Part shown: positions 22,122-30,728 of the stretch, in pieces
Numbering within the stretch: position 1 is the stretch's first letter
How the letters are laid out: each line of letters opens with the position of its first letter
DNA from: an uncultured Clostridia bacterium
GTDB taxonomy: Bacteria > Bacillota > Clostridia > Oscillospirales > Butyricicoccaceae
Assembly (NCBI GenBank): GCA_947648385.1
Contig: CANSNO010000012.1
Location: forward strand, 1 to 39,707
Length of the DNA stretch: 39,707 nucleotides
Reading direction: 5' to 3'
The notes under the pieces: model-generated
The model's database searches: none
Seen by the model: the letters and a program-made list of their open reading frames with translations, nothing else
Told to the model about the DNA's origin: nothing
Translations under genes and position numbers: made by a program

Positions 22122-23603
22122 ATGACAATCAAAGAAATGATTGCGCGTCAGGGCGAAATCACCAAACTGGCCCGCACAGAAAACCGCGATTTGACCGATG
22201 AGGAAATCCGCGAGTTCAACGACCTGCAGACAAAAATCGATTCGGCAAAAAGCGTCTCTCCCGCCGATGACAAAAGCGGTTCCGTCACTGACGAAACTGT
22301 GCGTCAGGCCGCCCGCGCCGCCGAAAAGTCACGCATCGCCGACATCACTGCCATGTGCCGTTCATTTGGCATTGACCCTCAACCTCACATAGACAGTGAT
22401 GTAAGTGTGGACGAGTGCCGCAAACTGGTTCTAGAAGAATTGCAGAAATCCAGCGGCCCCATCAACGCGGGCAGGGTCACCGTGACCGAAAGCGAAGAGG
22501 ACAAGTTCCGCGCCGCCGCCGCTGACGGTCTTCTTCTTCGCATGGGCGTCGATATTGCCAAGCCCGCCGATGGAGCAAATGAGTTCAGAGGCATGAGCCT
22601 CCGTGACCTTGCCATCGAGTGTCTGGGCAGAGACGGAGAGAACACCGCCTCCCTGCTCCGCATGAGCAGAGATGAGCTCTACAGTCGCATGAGTCGTGAG
22701 TTCTTCAACCCCACTTCCGCATTTCCCGCCATTCTGGATGCGACCATCAAAAAGACCATCGTGGAGGAGTACAACAAGGTGCCTACCACCTTTCAGGCTT
22801 GGACGCGCAAGGGCAGCGTGACCGACTTCAAGCCCACCCCCGACCACAGCTATGTGCTGGGTGGTGTGGGTGACTTCGAGTTGGTGCCCGAGAACGGCGA
22901 GCTGAAGAACAGCACCCCCTCCACTTCCCTGCTGCCTCACCGTAAAGTAGACACATATGGCAAGCAGTTCAGCATGAGTCGTCAGGCGTTCATCAACGAT
23001 GACATAGGCTTCTTGTCCGAGGTTCCCGCCGCCTATACCCGCGCCGCCAAACGCACCATCGACAAGGCGGTCTACAAAATCCTCGTGTCCAACCCCGCCA
23101 TCTACGATGGTACCGCCCTGTTCCACGCCAACCACAAAAACCTCATCACCAGTGGCGCCGCTCCCTCCCAGACCACCATTCAGGATATCATACTGTTGGC
23201 GCAGGGTCAGACCGACCCCTTCGGCGAACCTATTTACGAGGTTCCCAAGTTTCTCGTGGTACCTATGGGCTACGAGTTCGTTCTGGCTACCATCTTCAAG
23301 AGCGCACAGGTGGTCGGCTCCAGCAACAACGACATCAACCCGCTCTACAACTACCCCCTGCAGGTTGTGCAGACCCCATGGATTAACGCCCTCGCTGGCG
23401 AGAGCGCAAAGCCGTGGTTCATGGTCGCCGACCCCTCCTCCAGCAAGAGCATTCAGGTCGACTACCTGAACGGTCAGGAAACCCCGACCTTCCGCCGCAG
23501 CGAGCCTGCCGGTCAGCTGGGCTTTGTCTGGGATATCTGGCTTGACTGGGGCATCACCGCTGTGGATTATCGCGGTATATATAAAAATCCCGGTGTGGTG
23601 TAA
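22122..23603 (+). CDS. Major capsid protein with N-terminal delta domain
   Basis: 493 residues; AGGAGG 9 bp before the ATG. Residues 1-100 are helical and charged (KEMIARQGEITKLARTENRD), a scaffolding-like delta region removed by the protease. The body from about 200 has HK97-type features (DATIKKTIVEEYNKVPTTFQ, then SYVLGGVGDFELVPENGELK, FRRSEPAGQLGFVWDIW), resembling Mu-type head proteins. Codons are strongly C/G-ending compared with neighbouring tail genes, as expected for the most abundant virion protein. Confidence 0.9.
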   Translation: MTIKEMIARQGEITKLARTENRDLTDEEIREFNDLQTKIDSAKSVSPADDKSGSVTDETVRQAARAAEKSRIADITAMCRSFGIDPQPHIDSDVSVDECRKLVLEELQKSSGPINAGRVTVTESEEDKFRAAAADGLLLRMGVDIAKPADGANEFRGMSLRDLAIECLGRDGENTASLLRMSRDELYSRMSREFFNPTSAFPAILDATIKKTIVEEYNKVPTTFQAWTRKGSVTDFKPTPDHSYVLGGVGDFELVPENGELKNSTPSTSLLPHRKVDTYGKQFSMSRQAFINDDIGFLSEVPAAYTRAAKRTIDKAVYKILVSNPAIYDGTALFHANHKNLITSGAAPSQTTIQDIILLAQGQTDPFGEPIYEVPKFLVVPMGYEFVLATIFKSAQVVGSSNNDINPLYNYPLQVVQTPWINALAGESAKPWFMVADPSSSKSIQVDYLNGQETPTFRRSEPAGQLGFVWDIWLDWGITAVDYRGIYKNPGVV

Positions 23604-23636
23604 ACCACGGATTGAAACAAATAGGAGGAAATCATC

Positions 23637-23987
23637 ATGAGTACCAAGTATGTGCAGAAAGGCTCAAGCATTGACTACACCAACAACGGCACCGCCGTTA
23701 TCAAGACGGGTGATATTGTAAACCTCGTCACCCGTATCGGCGTGGCCGCAACCGACATCGCTGTGGGAGCCGTGGGCGCAGTCGCCGTCAGCGGTGTGTT
23801 TTCCGCTCCCAAAGCGGCTGAGGCTGTAACTGTGGGAGCCGCTCTCTATTACGATACATCTGCCGACAACATCACCACAGTGGCATCCACTGGGTCTGAC
23901 GCCACCAAAAAGGATAATATCCCCGCCGGATGGGCCGTCGCTCCCGCCGCTGCCGGCGACAATGAAATCCTTGTGAAAATCGGTTAA
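23637..23987 (+). CDS. Capsid cement protein (DUF2190 family)
   Basis: 116 residues, SD AGGAGG. Ala/Val/Gly-rich beta protein: KYVQKGSSIDYTNNGTAVIK, GDIVNLVTRIGVAATDIAVG and AGWAVAPAAAGDNEILVKIG fit DUF2190, which decorates the outside of heads (lambda gpD role). Position right after the capsid supports it. Confidence 0.85.
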   Translation: MSTKYVQKGSSIDYTNNGTAVIKTGDIVNLVTRIGVAATDIAVGAVGAVAVSGVFSAPKAAEAVTVGAALYYDTSADNITTVASTGSDATKKDNIPAGWAVAPAAAGDNEILVKIG

Positions 23988-24001
23988 CAGAGGTGGAAAC
24001 C

Positions 24002-24319
24002 ATGGCGAAAATTATAGCTAAAAGGCCTATTCTCCTCGCCAACCACATCTACCAGCCGGGAGACCTTCTCCCGGCTTGGGATGCGGCGCTCGTCGCCGCG
24101 TGGCTTGAGGCTGGCAGTGCAGTTCTGGTCGAAGATGATACAGCCAACATAAAAAAATATGACGCCGCCGCTCTGGAAGAAAACTCCCAAGCAGGCGACG
24201 TTCCTACAGTCCAAAACAGTGACACTGAGCCTTCGGACAATGCAAACGCCTATAAACACCCTGCCGCCACACCCAGCGGAATAAAGGGGAAATCCAATAA
24301 AGGTAAAAGCAAGAAGTGA
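24002..24319 (+). CDS. Small head-region protein, unknown
   Basis: 105 residues from the ATG at 24002 (SD AGAGGTGG). IAKRPILLANHIYQPGDLLP and AWDAALVAAWLEAGSAVL look like a short beta-alpha domain seen in head-to-tail regions; the C-terminal 50 residues are low-complexity (Ser, Lys, Gly, Asn). No function assigned; possibly a connector accessory. Ends overlapping the next start. Confidence 0.6.
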   Translation: MAKIIAKRPILLANHIYQPGDLLPAWDAALVAAWLEAGSAVLVEDDTANIKKYDAAALEENSQAGDVPTVQNSDTEPSDNANAYKHPAATPSGIKGKSNKGKSKK

Positions 24320-24651
24320 GTGCATTCAAAGACCAACTGGCCAAAGACCTCGATTCGGTGTGGTTCAGTGACCGAGAGGAATTCTGGGAAAGACACCTTG
24401 TGAACGACACGCCTATGAACATCATTGCTGACAGTGACGAACTCCGGCGGCGTAGCGCGCGGCGTGTCTACTCTTCCGGTGACAGCGGCGTATACGCCGC
24501 GCAAAAACTCATCATGGTCAGGGCCTCGGAATTTGGGAAAAGGCCAGCCATTAACAGCAGGCTGAAATTAGACTCCCTATATTATCGAGTTTTCGATGTG
24601 GACGACCAATCCGGCCTGTATATCATTGGACTGGAGGCGTGGAAATCGTGA
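24316..24651 (+). CDS. gpFII-like head-tail connector
   Basis: 111 residues, GTG start overlapping the preceding TGA. SAFKDQLAKDLDSVWFSDRE, then a beta barrel (LKLDSLYYRVFDVDDQSGLY) is the lambda gpFII/head-tail joining pattern. It probably seals the portal-tail interface. It overlaps the next start. Confidence 0.7.
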   Translation: MSAFKDQLAKDLDSVWFSDREEFWERHLVNDTPMNIIADSDELRRRSARRVYSSGDSGVYAAQKLIMVRASEFGKRPAINSRLKLDSLYYRVFDVDDQSGLYIIGLEAWKS

Positions 24652-25247
24652 TAGTGTTTACTGTTGACGACAACGGCCTTATAAAGACTATTGCCGACCA
24701 ACTGGGCGAATATCATACCAAAGCCCCTGTTGTTCTGAAGCAATCCCTCAATGCTACTGCCAAAGACGCCCGTGGTATGCTCGCGGAACAGGCCAAAGAA
24801 ATCTATGTCATCCAAAAGAGTCGTTTCAACAAGGCAATGACAATAAAAAATGCCTCAAACCGCAAATTGGAGGCTCTGGTCACAGCAACCGGCTCCCCTC
24901 TGGAACTTATCGACTTTAAGACAAATCCCAAAAAGCCGTCAACAGGTGCGAATCGGCCGGAGGTCACCACAGGAAAAGTCCTCACGGCCTCCGCTCTTAA
25001 GCGTCTGGAAAAAGGCAACATTAAAGCCTTCGTGGCCAAGTTTTCCAATGGTCATGTTTCCATTGTTCAGCGTCAGGGAAAAGCAAGACTTCCAGTCAAA
25101 ACACTTTTCTCTCCTTCCATACCGAAAATGATAGGCAACGAAAAAGAGGTTTACGGGAAAGTTGAACCGCAGATTGCACAGATGTTGGACGCCAATATTC
25201 GTAAGTTCATAGCGAAAACCATTGAAAGGGGGAATAAACAGAAATGA
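24648..25247 (+). CDS. Minor tail protein Z-like (tail completion)
   Basis: 199 residues from GTG 24648 (GGAGG 10 bp upstream); GTG 24639 is in frame but too close to the SD. Resembles lambda gpZ: VVLKQSLNATAKDARGMLAE, IKNASNRKLEALVTATGSPL and a C-terminal helical segment (VEPQIAQMLDANIRKFIAKT). gpZ-type proteins help join tail to head. Confidence 0.75.
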   Translation: MIVFTVDDNGLIKTIADQLGEYHTKAPVVLKQSLNATAKDARGMLAEQAKEIYVIQKSRFNKAMTIKNASNRKLEALVTATGSPLELIDFKTNPKKPSTGANRPEVTTGKVLTASALKRLEKGNIKAFVAKFSNGHVSIVQRQGKARLPVKTLFSPSIPKMIGNEKEVYGKVEPQIAQMLDANIRKFIAKTIERGNKQK

Positions 25248-25735
25248 TAGAAGCTGGAACTCTGTCCGATTTGGAAGAATATCTCTCAGCGGAGTTTAAA
25301 AAAATCTTCGCTGGCCGCACTTTCACAAACAACCTCGGACACAGTGTGACGCTTAACACTTTCGTTCATTCTCTCCCTATCAAGCAGGGCAACGACGAAG
25401 AGCCGGAAGATGCAGACCTGCCAGAGCCTTACATTGTTGCAGAAATTACAGGCGGCAAAAGAGCGACACCAGACGACCCCCATATGGCAAGCGTGGCGGT
25501 TATTATTTGCGTTTGTGATGACAACACCGCCAGGCAGGGACACAAGGATGTACTCGACATTATTTACCACATCATCACTCGATTTGAGAAAAACCCTGTT
25601 CTCGCTGGGAAGTTCGTCCTCCAGTACCCGCTGGACTGGTCGCTTTCTGACGAAGACACATACCCATACTACTACGGCGGCCTCCTCATGAACTTTGAAG
25701 TGGCAGCCATCCAAAAGGAGGACGAATTGGCATGA
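25244..25735 (+). CDS. Tail terminator/completion protein-like
   Basis: 163 residues, coupled (ATGA) to the Z-like gene and to the next one. The pattern DLEEYLSAEFKKIFAGRTF, PYIVAEITGGKRATPDD and HKDVLDIIYHIITRFEKNPV matches tail-end proteins in Firmicutes phages that cap the tail tube. Assignment relies on position and general fold only. Confidence 0.55.
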   Translation: MIEAGTLSDLEEYLSAEFKKIFAGRTFTNNLGHSVTLNTFVHSLPIKQGNDEEPEDADLPEPYIVAEITGGKRATPDDPHMASVAVIICVCDDNTARQGHKDVLDIIYHIITRFEKNPVLAGKFVLQYPLDWSLSDEDTYPYYYGGLLMNFEVAAIQKEDELA

Positions 25736-25995
25736 CCAAAGCTAAAAGGGCTACGGAAACACTTATGTTGGAAGCAACCATTCTCGTCTACTGCGGCCCT
25801 ACTATCCCACACATTTGCTCACGATTCTCCATGTTCAGCACCATACCCGACGCGCTGGAAGAAAAAGCGAAAGAGATACCTCTTATCCGCAACCTTATCC
25901 TGCCCATCGGCAACTTTTGCGCCGCAAGGCAACAGATTGAGGGAAAGACCGGCCCCCTCTTTACCACTTACCAGCAAGTACAGAAAGCAATCTGA
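25732..25995 (+). CDS. Small protein before the tail sheath, unknown
   Basis: 87 residues, ATGA-coupled to the preceding gene. TETLMLEATILVYCGPTIPH then FSMFSTIPDALEEKAKEIPL; mostly helical, no motif. A protein of this size often sits directly before the sheath gene in such myoviruses. Function unknown. Confidence 0.6.
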   Translation: MTKAKRATETLMLEATILVYCGPTIPHICSRFSMFSTIPDALEEKAKEIPLIRNLILPIGNFCAARQQIEGKTGPLFTTYQQVQKAI

Positions 25996-26013
25996 TAAAC
26001 GGAGGTATTCACC

Positions 26014-27495
26014 ATGTATAAACACGGCGTGTATGTTTCCGAGCAACCCACAAGTCTGGCCTCGCCCATTTCCGGCACAGCCGGTCTGCAGGTCATCATC
26101 GGGACTGCTCCAGTAAACCTCACAGACGACCCCGTCGGGGCTGTCAACAAGCCAAAACTGTGCCATTCCTTCAAAGAAGCGGTAGCCGCTGTCGGCTATT
26201 CTGACGACTGGGAAAATTTCACTCTCTGTCAGAGTATCTACGCCTGCTTCAATGTGCAGAGCGTAGCGCCTATTATCCTCATCAATGTTCTTGACCCGTC
26301 AAAACACAAATCTACTCTGCCGACAGTGGCGCACACGGTCATTGACCATCAATTTGTAATTGAAAAGGAAGGCATCCTCAAGGACAGCATCACCCTCAAA
26401 ACCACCTCTACAGACACATCCGCGCTCGTTGAAAACACAGACTATGTTCTCAGTTTTAACGACAGCGGCCATCTTGTGGTAACGCTCCTCTCTGGAGGAG
26501 ACGCCTATGATGCCGCCAGCATTTACCTCTCCGCAGGAAATGCTCTCGACCCCTCGACAGTAACCTACACAGACATCATTGGAACGACCAACGGAAATGT
26601 TGAGACCGGACTTCAGCTGGTTCGTCAGATTTATCCCACCTTCGGAATGACCCCCGGTCTGCTTCTCGCCCCCGGTTGGTCGCACTTTCCTTCCGTGGCG
26701 GCAACTCTGCAAGCAAAATGCACCGATATTAACGGTTCTTTTTCCTGCGAATGCTTTATCGATATTGCCACAGCGTCAGGTATTACTGAGGGCGAGATTT
26801 CTGTACCGTATGCGACCAACTACGCATCGGTCAAGACCGCGAAGGACAGCCTCGGCGCATCCAGTGTCCACGCTATGGCATGTTGGCCGATGGCGATGGT
26901 TGGCGGAAAGAAGTTTTATATGTCCGCCCTGATGGGCGCTCTCACACAAAGGTTGGACGCCGAGCATGATGATGTTCCGTACCTGTCTCCTTCAAACAAA
27001 GACAGCGGCGCTACGGCCACCTGTCTTGCCGACGGAACGGAAGTTGCTCTCGACCAAGAGCAAGCCAACACCGTCAACAGCTATGGTGTTACTACCATGC
27101 TCAATATAAACGGCTTCAAGTCGTGGGGCAATAACACCTGCGGGTATCCTTCATCCACTGACCCCAAAGACAGGTGGTTCGCCTGCCGTCGTTTCTTCAG
27201 CTGGGCCGGTAACAATTTCATTCTCACCTACATTCAAAAAGTCGACGATGCAATGAACAAGAGACTTATTGAGAATATAGTGGACAGCGCAAATATTGCC
27301 GGAAACGGCTATGTCGCCCGTGGCTATTGCGCCGGATATAGGGTGGAATATATCGAAGCCGAAAACCCCACCACGGACATTATCAACGGTAAGATGACCT
27401 TCCATCAGTATCTGGCTCCCTACACCCCAGCCGAGGACATTGAGAACATACTCGAGTTCGACACAGATGCGCTCGCAGTAGCAATCCAGCAGTAA
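26014..27495 (+). CDS. Contractile tail sheath protein
   Basis: 493 residues, SD GGAGG. MYKHGVYVSEQPTSLASPIS start and the ending VARGYCAGYRVEYIEAENPT, INGKMTFHQYLAPYTPAEDI are the P2 gpFI/T4 gp18 sheath pattern. C-terminal domain from about 360 is the conserved strand-swap region. It shows that the phage is a myovirus with a contractile tail. Confidence 0.94.
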   Translation: MYKHGVYVSEQPTSLASPISGTAGLQVIIGTAPVNLTDDPVGAVNKPKLCHSFKEAVAAVGYSDDWENFTLCQSIYACFNVQSVAPIILINVLDPSKHKSTLPTVAHTVIDHQFVIEKEGILKDSITLKTTSTDTSALVENTDYVLSFNDSGHLVVTLLSGGDAYDAASIYLSAGNALDPSTVTYTDIIGTTNGNVETGLQLVRQIYPTFGMTPGLLLAPGWSHFPSVAATLQAKCTDINGSFSCECFIDIATASGITEGEISVPYATNYASVKTAKDSLGASSVHAMACWPMAMVGGKKFYMSALMGALTQRLDAEHDDVPYLSPSNKDSGATATCLADGTEVALDQEQANTVNSYGVTTMLNINGFKSWGNNTCGYPSSTDPKDRWFACRRFFSWAGNNFILTYIQKVDDAMNKRLIENIVDSANIAGNGYVARGYCAGYRVEYIEAENPTTDIINGKMTFHQYLAPYTPAEDIENILEFDTDALAVAIQQ

Positions 27496-27513
27496 GAAAG
27501 GAGGAACCGAACT

Positions 27514-28029
27514 ATGCAGGGTATACCAACCAAAATCAATATGTTCAACCTTTACCGAGACGCAAGCATTCTTTCCGGTATCACTGGAGAGGTCGCGTTG
27601 CCGGACTTCGAGGCTATGAGCGAGACCATCAGCGGCCCTGGAATTCTCGGCGAAATTGACGACCCTACCATCGGTCAGTTTGGCTCGCAAGAGATGGAGA
27701 TACCTTTCAGGGCCTACACCGATGACGCATTTTCCATGCTTAACCCCGGTAACAATGTTAATATTACGCTCCGTGGTTCTATTCAGGTTACGACCAGCGG
27801 TGGCGGCGTGGATTTTGTAGGCATGAGGGTTATTGTCCGCGGCAAATGCAAGTCCTTCACTGGGGGCACTGTCAAACAAGGCGGCGCCATGAACAATTCC
27901 ATCAAGCTGGAGCTGACATATATCCGCATTGACCTTGATGGAAAAAACAGAGTCGAGCTCGATAAGCTGAATGGGGTATTTAAGCTGAACGGCGCCGATA
28001 TTCTTGCGAAAGCGAGGTCTATGTGCTGA
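27514..28029 (+). CDS. Tail tube protein (P2 gpFII family)
   Basis: 171 residues, SD AAAGGAGG. It opens QGIPTKINMFNLYRDASILS and contains GSQEMEIPFRAYTDDAFSML and VGMRVIVRGKCKSFTGG, matching the P2 tube family. Forms the rigid inner tube inside the sheath. Placed directly after the sheath gene as in P2. Confidence 0.93.
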   Translation: MQGIPTKINMFNLYRDASILSGITGEVALPDFEAMSETISGPGILGEIDDPTIGQFGSQEMEIPFRAYTDDAFSMLNPGNNVNITLRGSIQVTTSGGGVDFVGMRVIVRGKCKSFTGGTVKQGGAMNNSIKLELTYIRIDLDGKNRVELDKLNGVFKLNGADILAKARSMC

Positions 28030-28349
28030 TGGATAAAAAGAAAGAGACTGCCCCTAAAAACGAGTATCTTCTTCGTTTCTCCAAGCCGTACCACTTTGAA
28101 GATGAAATTTTCGCCGAGATTGACCTCTCTTCCATCGAGAATATTACCGCATCTGATATGATTGCGGCCCAGAAAATGATGAGTAAGGGCGGTGCCGTCG
28201 AGGCTCTGCCGGAGATGTCTATGCAATATGCCTGTTATATTGCCAGTCGAGTGACAGATAAACCTGTGGAGTTTTTTATCGGCCTTCCCGCAAGAGACGC
28301 CATCAAGCTGAAGAACATAGTCACGGGTTTTATTTTCGGCGCGGACTAA
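28029..28349 (+). CDS. Tail assembly chaperone gpE (short form)
   Basis: 106 residues, ATG overlapping the tube stop (TGATG); an in-frame GTG at 28023 is closer to GAGG. Pattern KPYHFEDEIFAEIDLSSIEN, MIAAQKMMSKGGAVEALPEM, KNIVTGFIFGAD. Binds the tape measure protein during tail assembly and is not in the mature virion. The heptamer GGGTTTT at 28325-28331 near its end lies in the correct frame for -1 slippage, giving a longer second form. Confidence 0.85.
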   Translation: MDKKKETAPKNEYLLRFSKPYHFEDEIFAEIDLSSIENITASDMIAAQKMMSKGGAVEALPEMSMQYACYIASRVTDKPVEFFIGLPARDAIKLKNIVTGFIFGAD

Positions 28350-28504
28350 CCGAAATAGACGCGCCGACTTTACGCAAGGCGTGCCTTGCCCTTTCGCTTA
28401 ATCTGAGGGCGGGAGTAGACTATTTCTACTCCTTGCCTTTGGATGAGTTAAGCGAGCTTGCAAAGGAGGTGACGGCAATCCATGCCAAAAGGAAGCGAAT
28501 ATGA
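28029..28504 (+). CDS. Frameshifted tail chaperone gpE-E' (long form)
   Basis: Predicted 158-residue product: 101 codons of gpE up to the slippery TTT, then -1 frame from TAT at 28331. The added part reads YFRRGLTEIDAPTLRKACLA and ends YFYSLPLDELSELAKEVTAI with a basic tail, the usual gpE' type of helical extension. The stop (28502-28504) lies 22 bp inside the tape measure gene, explaining the otherwise empty gap 28350-28481. Confidence 0.85.
28325..28331 (+). promoter_or_regulatory. Programmed -1 frameshift site GGGTTTT
   Basis: In the gpE frame this reads ACG GGT TTT; the X-XXY-YYZ rule is met with G-GGT-TTT. Slipping back one base yields the E' frame. Six codons remain before the 0-frame stop. 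Confidence 0.8.
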
Positions 28505-30503
28505 GCTTGCTCTTAAAATTGCCGGGAAAGTAGATGCTTCATTCAAAAACGCCACCAAAAGCGCAAAAGGCGAATTTTCCGGTCTGGCCAGCGCCGCCAA
28601 AAGCGCGTTTAAAGGCATAGCAGTTGCCGGAGCCGCCATTACGACAGCAGCAGTCGCCGCTGGAAAAGCACTTTACGACCTTGGTGCAGAGTTTGACGAC
28701 GCCTACGATACCATCCGTATCGGCACGGGCGCAACAGGTGCCGCGCTCGAAGAACTGGAACAAAATATGAAGAATGTCTATGCATCTGTTCCTGCTGAAA
28801 TGGGAGACGCGGCACAGGCCATCGCAGACTACAACACCCGCCTTGGATTGACAGGGCCTACACTGGAGAAGCTCTCCACACAAGCACTCCAAGTATCCAG
28901 TATGTTGGGTGATGACCTCGGAAGCGTAATAGAATCATCCAGCACCGCCTTCCAGAACTGGGGCATACAGAGCGAGGATATGGCCGACAAGATGGATTTT
29001 ATTTTCAAAGTGAGCCAAAGCACAGGCGTCGGTTTTACCGAGCTCATGGGCAACCTCCAGACATATGGTGCCCAGCTTCAGGCAGTCGGCTATGACTTTG
29101 AACAGAGCGCAGTTCTTCTCGGTCAGGTGGAAAAGGCAGGTTATGATGCCTCAACCATATTCACGGCGCTGAAAACGGCTGCAAATAACGCATCAAAAGA
29201 CGGGTTTGATAATATCAACGAGGGTGTGTTATCGTACATAAACCAAATCAAAAACGCCGGAAGCGAAACTGAGGCTTACGCCATAGCAGTCAAAGCATTT
29301 GGCTCCAAAGCGGCATCTACCATGGTCAGCGCCATCAATTCAGGTTCTCTCTCGCTCGAAGATTTGCAAACTCAATTAGAGCAATCTGGAGAAACCATCG
29401 GCATTGCAGCGGGTGACACTTACGACTTCGCCGAAAAATGGCAGATGTTCTCCAATCGAATGAAGGTCGCATTGGAGCCAATGGCCATGACCTTGTTTGA
29501 CGCGCTTGCCGAGGCGATGGATGACCTTATGCCATTGGCCGAGGCAATCTTTCCGGTCATTGCAGGGGCCATTGACTCAATTCTTCCGGCTCTGCAAGGG
29601 CTCATTCCCATAGCAGTTGAGTTTGTGGGGCAACTCGCGGGCGAGATTTTGCCTCTGCTGTCCGATATTATTGCCAGCGTCCTGCCTTCTATAACTGCAC
29701 TCATGCAAAATCTGCTTCCGGTCATTATGCAACTTGTCAGCACCGTCTTGCCACCAATCATACAGATAATAGACCAGATACTCCCACCCCTGATGCAGAT
29801 TATAAATGCTATCTTGCCAACACTTTCGTCGCTCATTACTGCATTGTCTCCGATGATATCCTTTATTGCCAATCTTATCGGCACTGTCTTGAAATCGGCC
29901 TTTACCACAATTGGCCCTGTTATAGACAGTGTGATTTCCGTCTTCAGCGGGCTTATTAACTTTATCAGCAACATCTTCGCCGGAAATTGGAGCGCGGCAT
30001 GGGACAATATCGTTGGAGTGTTTGGCAATATTTTCGGCGGAATCATAAACATCGCAAAAATACCCATAAATGGAGTCATCAATGCAATCAACTGGGTGCT
30101 CGAAAAAGTAAACAGCGTGTCGATTGATATTCCTGAGTGGGTTCCGCTCCTTGGCGGTTCACACTTCGGCCTGAATATTCCGACCATCCCTCTCCTTGCG
30201 TCTGGCGGCGTTGCAACAGCTGCGACATTGGCAATGGTCGGAGAGGGTGCAGAGCCGGAGGCAATCCTCCCCCTTTCCAAGTTGGCAGAAATGCTGGGCA
30301 ATGGAGGTCACGGTGGTGATACTTACAACAATAATGACTACAACGAAAGTGACAGTGTGGTTTTTGCCCCTGTTTTCAACTTCTACGGCCCGACCTCTCC
30401 GGAAGAGGCCAAAGAAGCGGGACGCATAAGTTTTGCAGAGTTTAAAAGGCTTTACCAGCAGATGAAAGCCGAGGAACGCCGCAAAAAATTCGCCAAAGCA
30501 TAA
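28482..30503 (+). CDS. Tape measure protein
   Basis: 673 residues. N-terminal TP901-type core (GAEFDDAYDTIRIGTGATGA, MGDAAQAIADYNTRLGLTGP); residues about 355-460 are hydrophobic with seven 11-residue repeats ending in LP (for example SVLPSITALMQNLLP, LVSTVLPPIIQIIDQILP); the C-terminus has a GGVATAATLAMVGEGAEPEA turn typical of the family. It sets tail length; at about 1.5 A per residue this predicts a tail near 100 nm. SD AAAGGAGG lies inside the E' frame. Confidence 0.93.
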   Translation: MPKGSEYELALKIAGKVDASFKNATKSAKGEFSGLASAAKSAFKGIAVAGAAITTAAVAAGKALYDLGAEFDDAYDTIRIGTGATGAALEELEQNMKNVYASVPAEMGDAAQAIADYNTRLGLTGPTLEKLSTQALQVSSMLGDDLGSVIESSSTAFQNWGIQSEDMADKMDFIFKVSQSTGVGFTELMGNLQTYGAQLQAVGYDFEQSAVLLGQVEKAGYDASTIFTALKTAANNASKDGFDNINEGVLSYINQIKNAGSETEAYAIAVKAFGSKAASTMVSAINSGSLSLEDLQTQLEQSGETIGIAAGDTYDFAEKWQMFSNRMKVALEPMAMTLFDALAEAMDDLMPLAEAIFPVIAGAIDSILPALQGLIPIAVEFVGQLAGEILPLLSDIIASVLPSITALMQNLLPVIMQLVSTVLPPIIQIIDQILPPLMQIINAILPTLSSLITALSPMISFIANLIGTVLKSAFTTIGPVIDSVISVFSGLINFISNIFAGNWSAAWDNIVGVFGNIFGGIINIAKIPINGVINAINWVLEKVNSVSIDIPEWVPLLGGSHFGLNIPTIPLLASGGVATAATLAMVGEGAEPEAILPLSKLAEMLGNGGHGGDTYNNNDYNESDSVVFAPVFNFYGPTSPEEAKEAGRISFAEFKRLYQQMKAEERRKKFAKA

Positions 30504-30512
30504 GGAGACAGC

Positions 30513-30728
30513 ATGGAACAGCAGACATACACCACAATCCAAGGAGATACATGGGACGCTATTGCCCATAAGGTATACGGCGATGTCAAATACATAGGTT
30601 GGCTGATGAAAAACAATTTTTCTCTCCTTGATATCTTTGTGTTCAGCGCGGGAAGCATCCTGCAAACACCTCCTGCGCCAGAAGATGATAACAGCGTATC
30701 TCTGCCAGATTGGAGAAGCGGCACATGA
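30513..30728 (+). CDS. Tail protein X (P2 gpX, LysM-like)
   Basis: 71 residues, SD AAGGAG. YTTIQGDTWDAIAHKVYGDV is a LysM-like fold; SAGSILQTPPAPEDD is the gpX ending. Joins the tape measure end to the baseplate hub. The gene precedes gpD as in P2. Confidence 0.88.
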   Translation: MEQQTYTTIQGDTWDAIAHKVYGDVKYIGWLMKNNFSLLDIFVFSAGSILQTPPAPEDDNSVSLPDWRSGT

